This document shows positions 17,803-27,234 of a DNA stretch of 64,000 nucleotides, one piece after another. How positions within the stretch are numbered: position 1 is the stretch's first letter; each line of letters begins with the position of its first letter. A program made the translations under genes and the position numbers. The stretch is from Dyadobacter diqingensis. GTDB lineage: Bacteria; Bacteroidota; Bacteroidia; Cytophagales; Spirosomataceae. The notes below the pieces were generated by a model, which was not told the origin of the DNA, ran no database searches, and was given only the letters and a program-made list of their open reading frames with translations. The DNA lies in assembly GCF_024220585.1 (NCBI RefSeq), contig NZ_JAMXKF010000008.1, positions 1 through 64,000 on the forward strand, written 5' to 3'.

Positions 17803-18744
17803 TTAAACGGAATAAGCCTCTATTTTCTGTAAAAAATCCTGATATGTTATACGTATTCCCTCGGTCAGATCTGTCTTATGTTTCCAGCCCAGGTCGTGCA
17901 GTTTGCTTACGTCCATCAGCTTTCTTGGCGTGCCGTCCGGCTTGTCCGTATTCCAGTGAATTTCGCCTTCGTAGCCTACCGTTTCCTGAATAAGTTCAGC
18001 CAGTTCTTTGATCGAAACATCACTGCCAACGCCTATGTTCAGGAATCCGGGCTCGCTGTAATTCTGCATCAGGAAATAACAGGCATCAGCCAGATCATCT
18101 GCGTGAAGGAATTCGCGCAAGGGAGATCCTGTTCCCCATAGTTCAACAGCCGGCTTGTTTTCTTCTTTGGCCTCATGAAATTTACGGATCATCGCTGGCA
18201 ATACGTGTGACTTGTTGAGGTCATAATTGTCGTTCGGGCCGTAAAGGTTTGTAGGCATTACCGAAATAAAATCACAGCCATATTGGCTACGATAGGCCTC
18301 ACACATCTTGATTCCCGCAATTTTAGCGATCGCATACGGTTCGTTGGTTGGTTCCAGCGTGCCGGTAAGCAGCGAATCTTCGTGCAGCGGTTGTGGTGCC
18401 AACTTTGGATAAATGCAGGACGAACCAAGGAAAAGCAGTTTTTTCACCTCAACGCGATAGGCACTGTCAATGATATTGTTCTGGATTTGCAGGTTATCGA
18501 ACAAAAACTCGGCGCGATAAATGTTGTTGGCCATGATACCACCCACTTTTGCAGCAGCAAGGAAAACGTATTCAGGACGCTCCGTTTCAAAGAAATCCCG
18601 TACGGCAGCCTGATCGCGCAAATCAAGTTCTGAGGATGTCCGGAAAACAAAATTATTGAAACCTTCTGCAACGAGTTTGCGGTGAATTGCCGAGCCTACC
18701 ATACCGCGATGCCCCGCGATATAAATTTTAGCGCTTTTTTCCAA
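17803..18744 (-). CDS. fcl: GDP-L-fucose synthase
   Basis: 313 residues from a TTG at 18744. Extended SDR fold: nucleotide loop AGHRGMVGSAI near the N-terminus, and catalytic Tyr-Lys in EPYAIAKIAG, as expected for GDP-4-keto-6-deoxy-mannose epimerase/reductase. It makes GDP-L-fucose for surface glycans. There is no ATG before the fold; another TTG at 18777 would add 11 residues, but MEKSAKIYIAGHRG is the usual family start. The partner GDP-mannose dehydratase gene is not in the window. A -10-like TACTTTTG is centred near 18804. Confidence 0.93.
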   Translation of the reverse strand: MEKSAKIYIAGHRGMVGSAIHRKLVAEGFNNFVFRTSSELDLRDQAAVRDFFETERPEYVFLAAAKVGGIMANNIYRAEFLFDNLQIQNNIIDSAYRVEVKKLLFLGSSCIYPKLAPQPLHEDSLLTGTLEPTNEPYAIAKIAGIKMCEAYRSQYGCDFISVMPTNLYGPNDNYDLNKSHVLPAMIRKFHEAKEENKPAVELWGTGSPLREFLHADDLADACYFLMQNYSEPGFLNIGVGSDVSIKELAELIQETVGYEGEIHWNTDKPDGTPRKLMDVSKLHDLGWKHKTDLTEGIRITYQDFLQKIEAYSV

Positions 18745-18800
18745 TGTGTTATGTAAATTTGTAGGTTGAAAAATCAATATCTTTAAGAACCAATTCGTTA

Positions 18801-18808
18801 CAAAAGTA
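18801..18808 (-). promoter_or_regulatory. putative -10 of fcl within a palindrome
   Basis: Minus strand TACTTTTG fits TAnnTTTG. It is embedded in the palindrome GTTAC-aaaa-GTAAC (18797-18810), which could also be an operator. The leader to the TTG start at 18744 would be about 50 nt. Confidence 0.45.
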
Positions 18809-18840
18809 ACAATCTTACCCTGAAGAAAAATTCAATACAC

Positions 18841-19863
18841 ATGCAAAGAGTTATTCTGGTCTGGTGTTTCTTATCCGTTTTCCTTGTGAAGGTAACGTTA
18901 GCGCAGACTGAAACAAAGGAATCTTCACCGCCGTCGTGGTTGCCCAAGGCTGCCAAAACGGATTCTGCCAATGCTAAAAAAAGAGGCTCTAACGATTTGA
19001 AATCATTCGTTTCGGGACTTGATCCTGCTGCCAGTACCACGTTACCCGGCGGCAATAGCAAATCTACTTCGCTTACCTCTCTTTTCGGCGAAACGATTCC
19101 GGACCTGGGGCTTAAAGTGAAAGAGTACAAAAGCCAGAAGGCAGACCGGAAGTTAAAAAAGGAGAAAGCACGGCTGGCCAAGGTGATGTATAAAGGCGTA
19201 CCGATGGTGGGAATGGATATCAGATACGGAAGCGGAGAGCGGACTACACTGGAAACTTTTCATGTACTGAAAGAGGCGAAACCGCTTAATAATTATGCCC
19301 GGGCTACGGAAACGCGCTGGTATGATAGCAAAACGAAGAAATTGAGCTCGGCACTTATTAAGGAAAAAGAGAAATCATTGCTGCTTCACGGATCCTACAA
19401 AAAGTATGTGGGAGACAATCTGATGGAGGAGGGCTTTTACTATATGGGCGTGAAAGACGGGCGCTGGGTGAAATATGATACCAAGTTTAACCTGGTCGAT
19501 AAGGCAGTTTGGGACAAAGGTTTCCCGGCAGAGTCGCGGATCAGTTATTATGATTCGGCACATACCAAAGTAAAGGAAGTAGTACCGGTTGCATTTGGTG
19601 AAACCTCGGGAGAATATCTTGAATTCTACAACGAAGGCCAGCTGATGACCAGCGGGAAATACGACCACGGCAAAAAAATCGGTCGCTGGGTTGAGTACTA
19701 TCAGTATCGTCGCCAGCGAAAAAAAGAGATCCAGTATCCGAAAACAAGTTGGGATGAAGAATTCGATCCTTTTGTACTTCGTGAATGGGACGACAAAGGC
19801 AAATTGCTTTACGATTATACCAAAGATCCCCGCGCTTCGGTGGAAGAAGAAACTGAAAATTAA
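18841..19863 (+). CDS. secreted MORN/YwqK-like repeat protein
   Basis: 340 residues with a signal peptide (about 1-21, ending TLAQ). The C-terminal half has MORN-variant repeats of the YwqK type: GFYYMGVKDGRWVKYD, GEYLEFYNEGQLMTSGKYDH, GKKIGRWVEYY. These repeats are often annotated as antitoxin YwqK, but there is no toxin partner here, so that name is not supported. The N-terminal ~90 residues are Ser/Lys-rich and low in order. It is divergent from fcl and followed by a hairpin terminator. Confidence 0.7.
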   Translation: MQRVILVWCFLSVFLVKVTLAQTETKESSPPSWLPKAAKTDSANAKKRGSNDLKSFVSGLDPAASTTLPGGNSKSTSLTSLFGETIPDLGLKVKEYKSQKADRKLKKEKARLAKVMYKGVPMVGMDIRYGSGERTTLETFHVLKEAKPLNNYARATETRWYDSKTKKLSSALIKEKEKSLLLHGSYKKYVGDNLMEEGFYYMGVKDGRWVKYDTKFNLVDKAVWDKGFPAESRISYYDSAHTKVKEVVPVAFGETSGEYLEFYNEGQLMTSGKYDHGKKIGRWVEYYQYRRQRKKEIQYPKTSWDEEFDPFVLREWDDKGKLLYDYTKDPRASVEEETEN

Positions 19864-19870
19864 CAACCCG

Positions 19871-19901
19871 GATGGATGGAAATTGCCATCCATCTGTTTT
19901 A
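19871..19901 (+). terminator. hairpin terminator after the MORN-like gene
   Basis: Arms GATGGATGG (19871-19879) and CCATCCATC (19886-19894) form a 9-bp perfect stem with a six-base loop, followed by tgtttta. The T-tract is short, so it may be leaky into the next gene. Confidence 0.6.
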
Positions 19902-19935
19902 TTCGTGTGTTGGATTAACACGAGCCACTTCACTT

Positions 19936-21633
19936 ATGTTTAAAGCTTTCCTAGATTTTGCCAGGACTAAAACCTGGTTGGCAGTAATCTTTTGTATCAT
20001 TCCGGTTATAATATATTTTTTGGTGTTTAAAGTTATCGCTTTGAATATCAACTATGTAGCATTTGATGACATTCTGATCCTGGGTGTTATTCCCGGGTTT
20101 GAGGACGCTGGCTGGCCTGAACGCTGGAAACGGCTTACGGAGCTTTTCCCGGAACACCGGCTTGTTTTTTCCCGCTCGATTATCCTTTTGCTTCAATCAA
20201 CCTTTGGGACGATCAATATGATATGGCCGATGATCGTGGCCAATATTTGCTGGGCTGGCTGTGCGTTGGTTTTTTACAGGGCTTTTCGGAGGCTGCACCT
20301 TTCGATTTGGTATTTTGTGCCGGTGATGTGGCTGTGGTTTAATATTCAGTCTTTTGAAAATATATTCTGGGGCGTGAGTTCGCTCTGCAATTTTGGTGTG
20401 TTACTTTTTGTCCTGAGTTCGCTTTATTTTGCGGCCTACCGTCCCAAACAATATTATCTCGCGCTGCTGTTCGCCGTTATCGCCACTTTCACTTACGGAA
20501 ACGGTCTGATGGTATTTCCGGTTATCGGTCTGATTGCCTGGCTGATGGGCCGTAAAAAGGATTTTGTGATAACGGTGCTGGTAACTGCGGTCATCGCCGT
20601 CATTTATTTCATTGACTTTACCCCTATTACCCAAAATCTTGATTTTTCGAACCCAAAACAGGTGAAGGAAGGTTTCCTTGGCTACTTTGGTTTTATTGGT
20701 TCTATCGCAACAATTTCGGCCTACGACGGCATGCACGGCGTATTAATGTCGGCGGTAGTTACAGGGTTTATATTTGTAGCCGGCCTGTTATACATATTCA
20801 GAAGACAGCTGCTTCCCCTGTGGAATGCTGCCTGGGGCAGGAAGGCTTATACCCACCCGGGATCATTGTTCGCGATTGGTATTGCCGCTTTTGTCGCCAT
20901 CACAACGCTGGCGATTGTTTACAAACGTATTCCTACCGATACTTTTGAAGGCATGTTCAAAGGGCGGTACCGTATGTATTCCGTACTTTGGTGTATTGCT
21001 ATGTATTTTGGGCTTTTGTCACTTACTTCCAGAGCTTTGCTCCGTTTTTCGGTCGTTGCGATTGTGCCTTTTTCGATCTTTTTGAACCTGATTATCCTGC
21101 ACAGCAATTTTGCTTTGGCTGTCAATAACCGCCGTTCCGCGATTGTTCAGGAATTCAACGCCCGTTATAATGCAGACTGGCTGGGCGTGAAAATGTTCTC
21201 CATGGATCAGGCGCATTTTGAAAAAATACGGGCTTACTATAAATCTGATGACCCTCTTGCGGAGGGTTGGAATCCCCGCAGTAAAACAGACTCCATAGCC
21301 TGTGCGAAGCTTTACGAGCCTGATACAGTGAAAAAAGACGGCAGTTATATCGTCGTAAATTTCGAGCAGGATTTCTTTAAAACGGAAAAGGATTATTCGG
21401 ATGGTGCATATGTCATCCTGAAATCTGCCGATCATACGTATGCATCTGCGCAAACCCAGTACCCGGTTCCGGTGCGGACAACGCTGCGCAGACTTATGTA
21501 TTTCAACAAAGGTGCTTATGTGAATTTCCACGCGGCCACCGTCGAACCAGGATTATACAGAGTTTATCTTCTGGTCAGGAAAAATGGGCAGAATACCATT
21601 TACTGTACCAGCAAAACCTGGAAGGAGGATTAA
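19936..21633 (+). CDS. polytopic membrane protein, possible GT-C glycosyltransferase
   Basis: 565 residues from the ATG at 19936 (an earlier frame start at 19876 falls in the preceding terminator, so I reject it). About ten hydrophobic helices occupy residues 10-410, then a ~150-residue soluble tail. After the first helix there is an acidic pair (VAFDDILILG), the place where GT-C membrane glycosyltransferases carry their catalytic Asp. That similarity is inference, not identification. A role in glycan or lipid modification of the envelope would fit the neighbours. Convergent with dacB with only 7 bp between the stops. Confidence 0.55.
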   Translation: MFKAFLDFARTKTWLAVIFCIIPVIIYFLVFKVIALNINYVAFDDILILGVIPGFEDAGWPERWKRLTELFPEHRLVFSRSIILLLQSTFGTINMIWPMIVANICWAGCALVFYRAFRRLHLSIWYFVPVMWLWFNIQSFENIFWGVSSLCNFGVLLFVLSSLYFAAYRPKQYYLALLFAVIATFTYGNGLMVFPVIGLIAWLMGRKKDFVITVLVTAVIAVIYFIDFTPITQNLDFSNPKQVKEGFLGYFGFIGSIATISAYDGMHGVLMSAVVTGFIFVAGLLYIFRRQLLPLWNAAWGRKAYTHPGSLFAIGIAAFVAITTLAIVYKRIPTDTFEGMFKGRYRMYSVLWCIAMYFGLLSLTSRALLRFSVVAIVPFSIFLNLIILHSNFALAVNNRRSAIVQEFNARYNADWLGVKMFSMDQAHFEKIRAYYKSDDPLAEGWNPRSKTDSIACAKLYEPDTVKKDGSYIVVNFEQDFFKTEKDYSDGAYVILKSADHTYASAQTQYPVPVRTTLRRLMYFNKGAYVNFHAATVEPGLYRVYLLVRKNGQNTIYCTSKTWKED

Positions 21634-21640
21634 GAGCGGG

Positions 21641-22915
21641 TTAAAATTTACGGTGAATATCGGTTAGAATCCGTTCAACTTCTTTGCGGACTTCCGCACT
21701 TGGCCGGGTGAAATTGTTGTTCATAAAACTGAAAACAAGTGTTTTCCCTTTTTTGGTAACAAGATAGCCGCTGAGGTTAAAATTGTTGCTGAAACTACCG
21801 GTTTTGGCAAAGATAAAGGGAGCCTCTCCCTTGAACATATTTTTCAAAGTTCCGGTACTTCCGCCACTTGGCAGAATCTTGAAAAGACGTTCCTGAGGTA
21901 CTTTTGCATAAATTTTTTGGAGCAAGGCGGTGATCGACCTTGGTGTAAAAAGATTGTAACGGCTCAGTCCCGAACCATCTTTCCAAACCAGATTATCCGG
22001 CATATCGCTCAGGTAGTTCTTTTTTACGTGGTCGATCGCCTTATCGGTATTCAGGGGCAAACCTTTTGCGGACGCGTATAACAACATCAGCTGATCAGCC
22101 AGCATATTGTCGCTCACCTGCATCATGCGCATGTAAAGCGAGTCAGAAGGAATACTTTTGACCGTTTGCAGTTCAATGCTAAGCGGGATATGGATCAGTT
22201 TTACTTCTTTTTTCAATGCATCACTTAAAAGCTGAACGGTCAGCTGATCGGTCATATGCACGGGAATGTCCTTCGTTTTTCCTGCGGCAAGCGGTTTTGG
22301 AGAATAGTGAAACAGGTTCTGAAATTCCTCTCTTTTTATCCCAACGACTGTCGTATCAGGTTGCAGGGACTTTTCCCAGATCTTTGGTTTAACCCTGAAC
22401 TGGCGCTCGGTTAAGCCTGTAAATCGTGCGATGTTGCCATAAACGGGCATCGGGGATATTTCGGGTTGGTAGTCGTCGTTATAGTCGCTCCACGCCCAGC
22501 CCGGACCATACCTTTCGTCCTGAAAATTTGCCGGAGAGAAAAAGATCTGTTCTTTTCTGCTTTTCAAAAAATCAATCACGGCACTGTGCGGCAGATCGGG
22601 GTGAAATAAGGAAGGATCACCCGTTCCGCGGATAATCAAAAGCTCTCCCCATTCCAGATATTCAAGTCCGGGCAATGAGTCGCCCAAGGCGCATAAACCC
22701 GCGTAGAAGCTGAATAACTTGGTATTGGAAGCCGGATTAAAATATTTGTCGGATTGATAAGAAGCTAATGCCTTACTGCCCGTTAGATTATTAATGGAAA
22801 CACCGGTGTGCTGCTGGCTTAAAACCGGGGAATTTTTTATTTCGCGTTTTAAATAATGAGAAACCGAGCAACCAGATAACGAAAATAATGCAATCAGAAC
22901 AAGAAGCGTGCGCAT
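21641..22915 (-). CDS. dacB: D-alanyl-D-alanine carboxypeptidase/endopeptidase, PBP4 type (S13)
   Basis: 424 residues. Lipobox LSGC (Cys16) suggests a lipoprotein. Serine-peptidase S13 motifs are all present: SNTK (Ser63-Lys66), SDN near 268 and KTGSF near 384. The enzyme trims D-Ala from peptidoglycan side chains or cuts cross-links. It stands alone, divergent from recQ. Confidence 0.9.
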   Translation of the reverse strand: MRTLLVLIALFSLSGCSVSHYLKREIKNSPVLSQQHTGVSINNLTGSKALASYQSDKYFNPASNTKLFSFYAGLCALGDSLPGLEYLEWGELLIIRGTGDPSLFHPDLPHSAVIDFLKSRKEQIFFSPANFQDERYGPGWAWSDYNDDYQPEISPMPVYGNIARFTGLTERQFRVKPKIWEKSLQPDTTVVGIKREEFQNLFHYSPKPLAAGKTKDIPVHMTDQLTVQLLSDALKKEVKLIHIPLSIELQTVKSIPSDSLYMRMMQVSDNMLADQLMLLYASAKGLPLNTDKAIDHVKKNYLSDMPDNLVWKDGSGLSRYNLFTPRSITALLQKIYAKVPQERLFKILPSGGSTGTLKNMFKGEAPFIFAKTGSFSNNFNLSGYLVTKKGKTLVFSFMNNNFTRPSAEVRKEVERILTDIHRKF

Positions 22916-23063
22916 AGAAATCGGTTAAAAATAGACTGTAAAGTTAATATTTTCGGCTAAAAAACGAAGAAAGCGTTGTCTTAGTTTAAATGACTTCTGA
23001 TTTTTCGCGAAGAATTCCGTCTTCGAATTTACTAATTTGCGATTCTTTTGAAAAACGTATACC

Positions 23064-24989
23064 ATGAGTAACCTTCAAGCTGTCCTGAAACAATACTGGG
23101 GATATGACCAGTTTCGGCCTGTGCAGGAAGAAGCTATCCGTTCGGTGTTGGAGGGGAATGACACACTATTATTATTGCCAACCGGAGGAGGTAAATCCAT
23201 TTGCTTTCAGGTTCCGGTATTGACGATGGAGGGCGTTTGCATTGTGGTAACGCCGCTTATTGCACTCATGAAAGATCAGGTGGAGCAGCTGAAAAGGCGG
23301 GATATCCCGGCGGCGGCTATTCATTCGGGTATGAACCGGCATGAAATTGATATCACGCTGGACAACTGCATTCACGGGCAGACAAAGTTTCTTTATGTCT
23401 CTCCGGAACGTCTTCGAACCGATATCATGATTGCCCGGACCAAGCAGATGGAAGTTTGTTTGCTGGCAGTGGATGAGGCGCATTGCATTTCGGCCTGGGG
23501 TTATGATTTCCGGCCTTCTTACCTGCTGATCGCCGATTTTCGTTTGCTGATCCCAAAAGTGCCGGTGATGGCGCTCACGGCCACAGCCACCGAGCAGGTT
23601 CAGATTGACATTGTCGAGAAATTGGAAATGAAACCTGCGAAGGTTTTCAGGCAGTCTTTTGCGCGAGCCAATTTATCCTATTCTACTTTTTTGGAAGAAA
23701 ATAAGGAAAGAAAACTTCTTCAGATCCTAAAAAATGTGCCGGGAACAGCCATTGTGTATGTCAGGACCCGGAAACGTACCAAGGAACTTGCCGACTGGCT
23801 GACTAAACAAGGTGTGAAAACGGCCGGATATAATGCGGGATTACCCTTTAAGGAACGGTCTGACCGGCAGACTGCCTGGCTGAAAAATCAGGTCAGGGTG
23901 GTGGTGGCGACCAACGCCTTTGGCATGGGTATTGACAAGCCGGACGTACGGGCGGTTATCCATTTTGACCTTCCCGATAACCTGGAAGCCTATTACCAGG
24001 AAGCCGGACGGGCTGGCCGGGATGAAAAGAAGGCATTTGCCGTAGCGCTTTTTAATAAAATCGACCTGGAAGAACTGTCCGAAAACGTGGAAAGAAAATA
24101 TCCGCCGATGGAAGTGCTGCGTAAAGTGTATCAGTCGCTGGCAAATTATTATAAGGTTCCGGTTGGTGGCGGGGAGTTTATGAGTTTTAATTTTGACATA
24201 CAGCACTTTACGGGCATATTTGGGCTGATTGTGAATGAAACACACTATGCACTGAAACTGCTGGAAGAGGAAGGTTTTATCCAGCTTAGCGAAAATTTTA
24301 ACGATCCTGCCCGAATACATTTTCAGGTGGATAACCGGCAATTATATGATTTTCAGATACGGTATCCTGAGTTTGATTCGTTTATCAAATTAATGTTGAG
24401 GCTTTACGGCGGAGAGCTTTTTACCGAATATGTAAGGATTTCCGAAACTGAACTGGGGCAGATTTATTTTGCGCCAGAGGCTGAGATTATCAAAAAGCTG
24501 GCGTTTCTGAAAGAACGCGGCATTGCAGATTATGAGCCTCGCAGGGATAAACCGCAGCTTTCTTTTCTGACACCAAGGTTTGATGCGGCACAATTGCCAT
24601 TGAATGTTTTTGAAATAGAACGAAGACGTGAGCGGGACAGGCAGAAAGCGCGTGCGGTTATCCAGTATGCATCCAATAAAAACCGTTGCAGGACACTCCT
24701 GCTGCTCGAATATTTCAATGAAATGGATGGAACGGAATGCGGAGTCTGCGATGTATGCCTAAAAAAAAAGAAAAACGAAGCGAACGGTGCTATAAACGAA
24801 GAGCTGGGCAATGCCATGCTGCATTATTTAAAGGACCATGGGTCTGTTACACCCCGGGAGTTAAATCTGGTATTTGAAAATGCGCCGGAAAACCTCTTTT
24901 TACAGACATTGAAATACTTAATTGAAGAAGAAATCATCCAATATGACAATGTTGGAAAACTTAATTTAAACAGCAGGTATCATTCTTGA
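23064..24989 (+). CDS. recQ: ATP-dependent DNA helicase RecQ
   Basis: 641 residues. SF2 motifs: PTGGGKS (Lys44), DEAHCISAWGYDFRP, ALTATAT and the helicase C block AYYQEAGRAGRD. A RecQ-Ct zinc site is seen near the end (RCRTLLLLEYF ... CGVCDVC). There is no clear HRDC domain, so it is the shorter form common in Bacteroidota. It unwinds recombination intermediates. The next gene starts inside its stop codon. Confidence 0.93.
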   Translation: MSNLQAVLKQYWGYDQFRPVQEEAIRSVLEGNDTLLLLPTGGGKSICFQVPVLTMEGVCIVVTPLIALMKDQVEQLKRRDIPAAAIHSGMNRHEIDITLDNCIHGQTKFLYVSPERLRTDIMIARTKQMEVCLLAVDEAHCISAWGYDFRPSYLLIADFRLLIPKVPVMALTATATEQVQIDIVEKLEMKPAKVFRQSFARANLSYSTFLEENKERKLLQILKNVPGTAIVYVRTRKRTKELADWLTKQGVKTAGYNAGLPFKERSDRQTAWLKNQVRVVVATNAFGMGIDKPDVRAVIHFDLPDNLEAYYQEAGRAGRDEKKAFAVALFNKIDLEELSENVERKYPPMEVLRKVYQSLANYYKVPVGGGEFMSFNFDIQHFTGIFGLIVNETHYALKLLEEEGFIQLSENFNDPARIHFQVDNRQLYDFQIRYPEFDSFIKLMLRLYGGELFTEYVRISETELGQIYFAPEAEIIKKLAFLKERGIADYEPRRDKPQLSFLTPRFDAAQLPLNVFEIERRRERDRQKARAVIQYASNKNRCRTLLLLEYFNEMDGTECGVCDVCLKKKKNEANGAINEELGNAMLHYLKDHGSVTPRELNLVFENAPENLFLQTLKYLIEEEIIQYDNVGKLNLNSRYHS

Positions 24990-26407
24990 AAAAGCGACTT
25001 TACAATCTTACAATACTGATCAGTTTTTTTGCAAGTACCGCCTATGCCCAGCAGATTCCGGGGCTGGTTGCCAGTAACTATGGCGGACTTTACAGAGCCA
25101 CGGAAAACCCTTCGGTTATCGCTGGTTCACGTTATAAATGGCAGGTAAATCTAGGGACGATCGGGAGCAGTATCAACCATCGTTATTTTGTGTTTTTAGG
25201 TAAAAACTCGCTGTTTTACCCGCTTTTGGCACCGCATTCCAAAGACGAACTGTATGGACGTTCCCGTACGATGGGGTCGCTTACAGATAAAAATCCGATT
25301 TATCTGGCCAGTGAAATCCGCTGGCCGTCCGCGATGTTTTCGATCGGAAAATATCAGGGCGTGGCTTTCCAGCTGAGGACGCGAGGGTTTGTGCAGGGAA
25401 ATAATGTGCCGGAAGAAATAAGAAATCTGTATTTCAAACGACTGGACACGGGTCTGGCGGAAGTGGCTCGTCAGGAATGGGGGGATTTTAATCTTGTTCA
25501 GCAGAGTTTTTCGGAACTGAGCGCCTCTTATGGCGTGCAGCTGTTGGACCTCGAAGCGCATAAGTTACGTGTGGGAACCACGGTTAAAAGAGTTTTTGGA
25601 GCAAGGATAGGTTATGTGAAAGGCTCGGTAAAGGATTTTCAGGTACGGCAGGTGGCTGGCACTTCCGATGAAAACGAACTTGTATTAAATAACTTTTCTT
25701 ACGAAAGCGGATATAGCCAGGCCAATCAGAAATTGAATCTGGGTGATATTTTCAGCTCGGATAAATATGCTGCAGGTTGGGGATATGATCTGGGTGTAAC
25801 GTACGAACTGGGTGATTACTGGCATAATAAGGAAGAGGCTTTTGACCAGAGCCCCACATATCTGCTGCGTTTAGCGGCATCGTTAACGGATATCGGGTCT
25901 ATAAAATATCGTACAAAAAACAGCCGCGTTGTAACGGGTAGCCAGGAACAGGCTGTTATCGGACAGAAGGAACTGGAAATTATCGGAAATGAAGGTGCGG
26001 ACGGATTGATGAATTTATATCCGGCAACGGCAGACACGACATTGAACCGGAATGTAAAACTCCCACAGGCTTTCCATCTTGAAGCAGATGTTCAGCTGGT
26101 AAAAGGCTTTTTTGTAACGCTGGCGCAGACAAAACGATACAGGCCGAGAACCAATAATCCGTTAGATCTGACTCAGCCCAATGTCTTCACCATTACGCCG
26201 AGATTTGAAGACGAAGATTCGGATTTTGCCTTCCCGATCTCGTTTATTCAGGGAAATAAAAAGGTTGCCCTGGGCGCGATGGCGCATTTTGGGCCGTTTT
26301 TTATTGGTTTAAGCAATATCAACGGACTGGTAAAAAAAGGCGGTGCCCGGGGAAGTATGGCTTACCTGGGTTTTTCTGTTTGGAAGTTGAAGGGGTGGAA
26401 GAAGTAG
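24986..26407 (+). CDS. DUF5723 outer-membrane-type protein
   Basis: 473 residues from a TTG overlapping the RecQ stop (TTGA). The start is supported by the immediate signal peptide KKRLYNLTILISFFASTAYA. The body is rich in alternating beta strands and starts with the family block NYGGLYRATENPSVIA, known as DUF5723, predicted outer-membrane barrel proteins of Bacteroidota with unknown role. The overlap with recQ points to shared transcription although the functions seem unrelated. Confidence 0.8.
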   Translation: MKKRLYNLTILISFFASTAYAQQIPGLVASNYGGLYRATENPSVIAGSRYKWQVNLGTIGSSINHRYFVFLGKNSLFYPLLAPHSKDELYGRSRTMGSLTDKNPIYLASEIRWPSAMFSIGKYQGVAFQLRTRGFVQGNNVPEEIRNLYFKRLDTGLAEVARQEWGDFNLVQQSFSELSASYGVQLLDLEAHKLRVGTTVKRVFGARIGYVKGSVKDFQVRQVAGTSDENELVLNNFSYESGYSQANQKLNLGDIFSSDKYAAGWGYDLGVTYELGDYWHNKEEAFDQSPTYLLRLAASLTDIGSIKYRTKNSRVVTGSQEQAVIGQKELEIIGNEGADGLMNLYPATADTTLNRNVKLPQAFHLEADVQLVKGFFVTLAQTKRYRPRTNNPLDLTQPNVFTITPRFEDEDSDFAFPISFIQGNKKVALGAMAHFGPFFIGLSNINGLVKKGGARGSMAYLGFSVWKLKGWKK

Positions 26408-26423
26408 GCTTAGTAAGGTAAAG

Positions 26424-26439
26424 TCACTGGATAGAAAAG
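26424..26439 (+). repeat. left copy of a 16-bp inverted repeat bounding an accessory segment
   Basis: tcactggatagaaaag here is repeated perfectly in inverted orientation at 29184-29199. The 2.8 kb between them contains the HigBA-like pair, orphan genes and gene fragments and is partly AT-rich. Confidence 0.6.
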
Positions 26440-26508
26440 AACTTGTCGTGCTTTTTGCACTTTCTTTTAATTCAACCCTGCTTTGTGATAAAATAGCGAA
26501 AATAACAA

Positions 26509-26537
26509 TTGACACGCGGCACGTTTCATGTTACATT
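26509..26537 (+). promoter_or_regulatory. sigma70-like promoter of the higBA-like pair
   Basis: TTGACA (26509-26514), spacer of 17, then TACATT (26532-26537), seven bases before the toxin ATG. This is the proteobacterial form rather than the Bacteroidota TAnnTTTG form. ACACG and CGTGT arms (26512-26516, 26539-26543) flank the -10 and could be an autoregulatory operator. Confidence 0.4.
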
Positions 26538-26543
26538 CGTGTT

Positions 26544-26822
26544 ATGATTGTAAGTTTCAGACACAAAGGTTTACAGCTTTACGCGACTAAAGGCGACCGT
26601 TCAAAGCTACAACAAAGCCATGTTGCAAGAATCAGGCTAATTGTTAGCCGTCTTAATAGAGCAACAGAACCAGAGATGATGAACCAAGCAGGATATTATT
26701 TTCATGCTCTGAAAGGCGATTTAAAGAGTTTTTATTCGGTCAGAGTGTCGGGAAATTGGCGCATTATCTTTCGTTTCGAAGGAGAAAATGCAGCAGACGT
26801 TGACTACATAGATTATCATTAA
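26544..26822 (+). CDS. higB: HigB/RelE-superfamily toxin
   Basis: 92 residues from the ATG at 26544; the frame is open further upstream but that part crosses the promoter. The order toxin-then-antitoxin, and the blocks FRHKGLQLYATKGDRSK, KGDLKSFYSVRVSGNWRIIFRF and DVDYIDYH, fit HigB-like ribosome-dependent mRNA interferases. The antitoxin gene starts 14 bp downstream behind a purine-rich site (aggagg), which stands out in this genome. Confidence 0.9.
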   Translation: MIVSFRHKGLQLYATKGDRSKLQQSHVARIRLIVSRLNRATEPEMMNQAGYYFHALKGDLKSFYSVRVSGNWRIIFRFEGENAADVDYIDYH

Positions 26823-26836
26823 ACAGGAGGAATAAC

Positions 26837-27160
26837 ATGATTTTATTTGATCCCGCCCACCCGGGCGAACTTATCCGGGAAACGCTTGACGGAATTTATG
26901 AGGAAACAGGCAAAAGATTTACAGTTGAGCAGGTTGCCACAATATTGGGGACAACCCGTAAAACCCTGTCGGCTATTATCAACGGGAAATCTGCCGTGTC
27001 CCCAGAAATGGCAATTCGTTTAGGTGCAGCGTTCCCCAACACGACGGCGGAATTTTGGTTAGGGTTACAGGAAGATTATAACCTAGCGCAAGCTAGAAAG
27101 CGTGTGGATGTATCTAACATTCATGCAATATGGCAGCCAAAGGCGTTGCAGCCAGCTTAA
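26837..27160 (+). CDS. higA: HigA-type antitoxin
   Basis: 107 residues. The N-terminal HPGELIRETL and an XRE-type HTH (VEQVATILGTTRKTLSAIIN, GKSAVSPEMAIRLG) match the HigA/VapI antitoxin family. It neutralises HigB and probably represses the shared promoter. A perfect 11-bp terminator hairpin follows at 27177, so the pair is a self-contained unit. Confidence 0.92.
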   Translation: MILFDPAHPGELIRETLDGIYEETGKRFTVEQVATILGTTRKTLSAIINGKSAVSPEMAIRLGAAFPNTTAEFWLGLQEDYNLAQARKRVDVSNIHAIWQPKALQPA

Positions 27161-27176
27161 AATTTGAATAGCCCAC

Positions 27177-27202
27177 TTAAAGCCCCGGAGACGGGGCTTT
27201 AA
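27177..27202 (+). terminator. terminator after the higBA-like pair
   Basis: TTAAAGCCCCG (27177-27187) pairs perfectly with CGGGGCTTTAA (27192-27202) around a GAGA loop. The T-tract is part of the stem only, so strength is uncertain. Confidence 0.7.
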
Positions 27203-27234
27203 CTACCTATCAGAAACACCACGTTATAAACTAT

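Noticed and set aside
18841..19863. Naming the MORN-like gene as a YwqK antitoxin
   Set aside because: The repeats fit, but there is no toxin gene beside it and the protein is exported.
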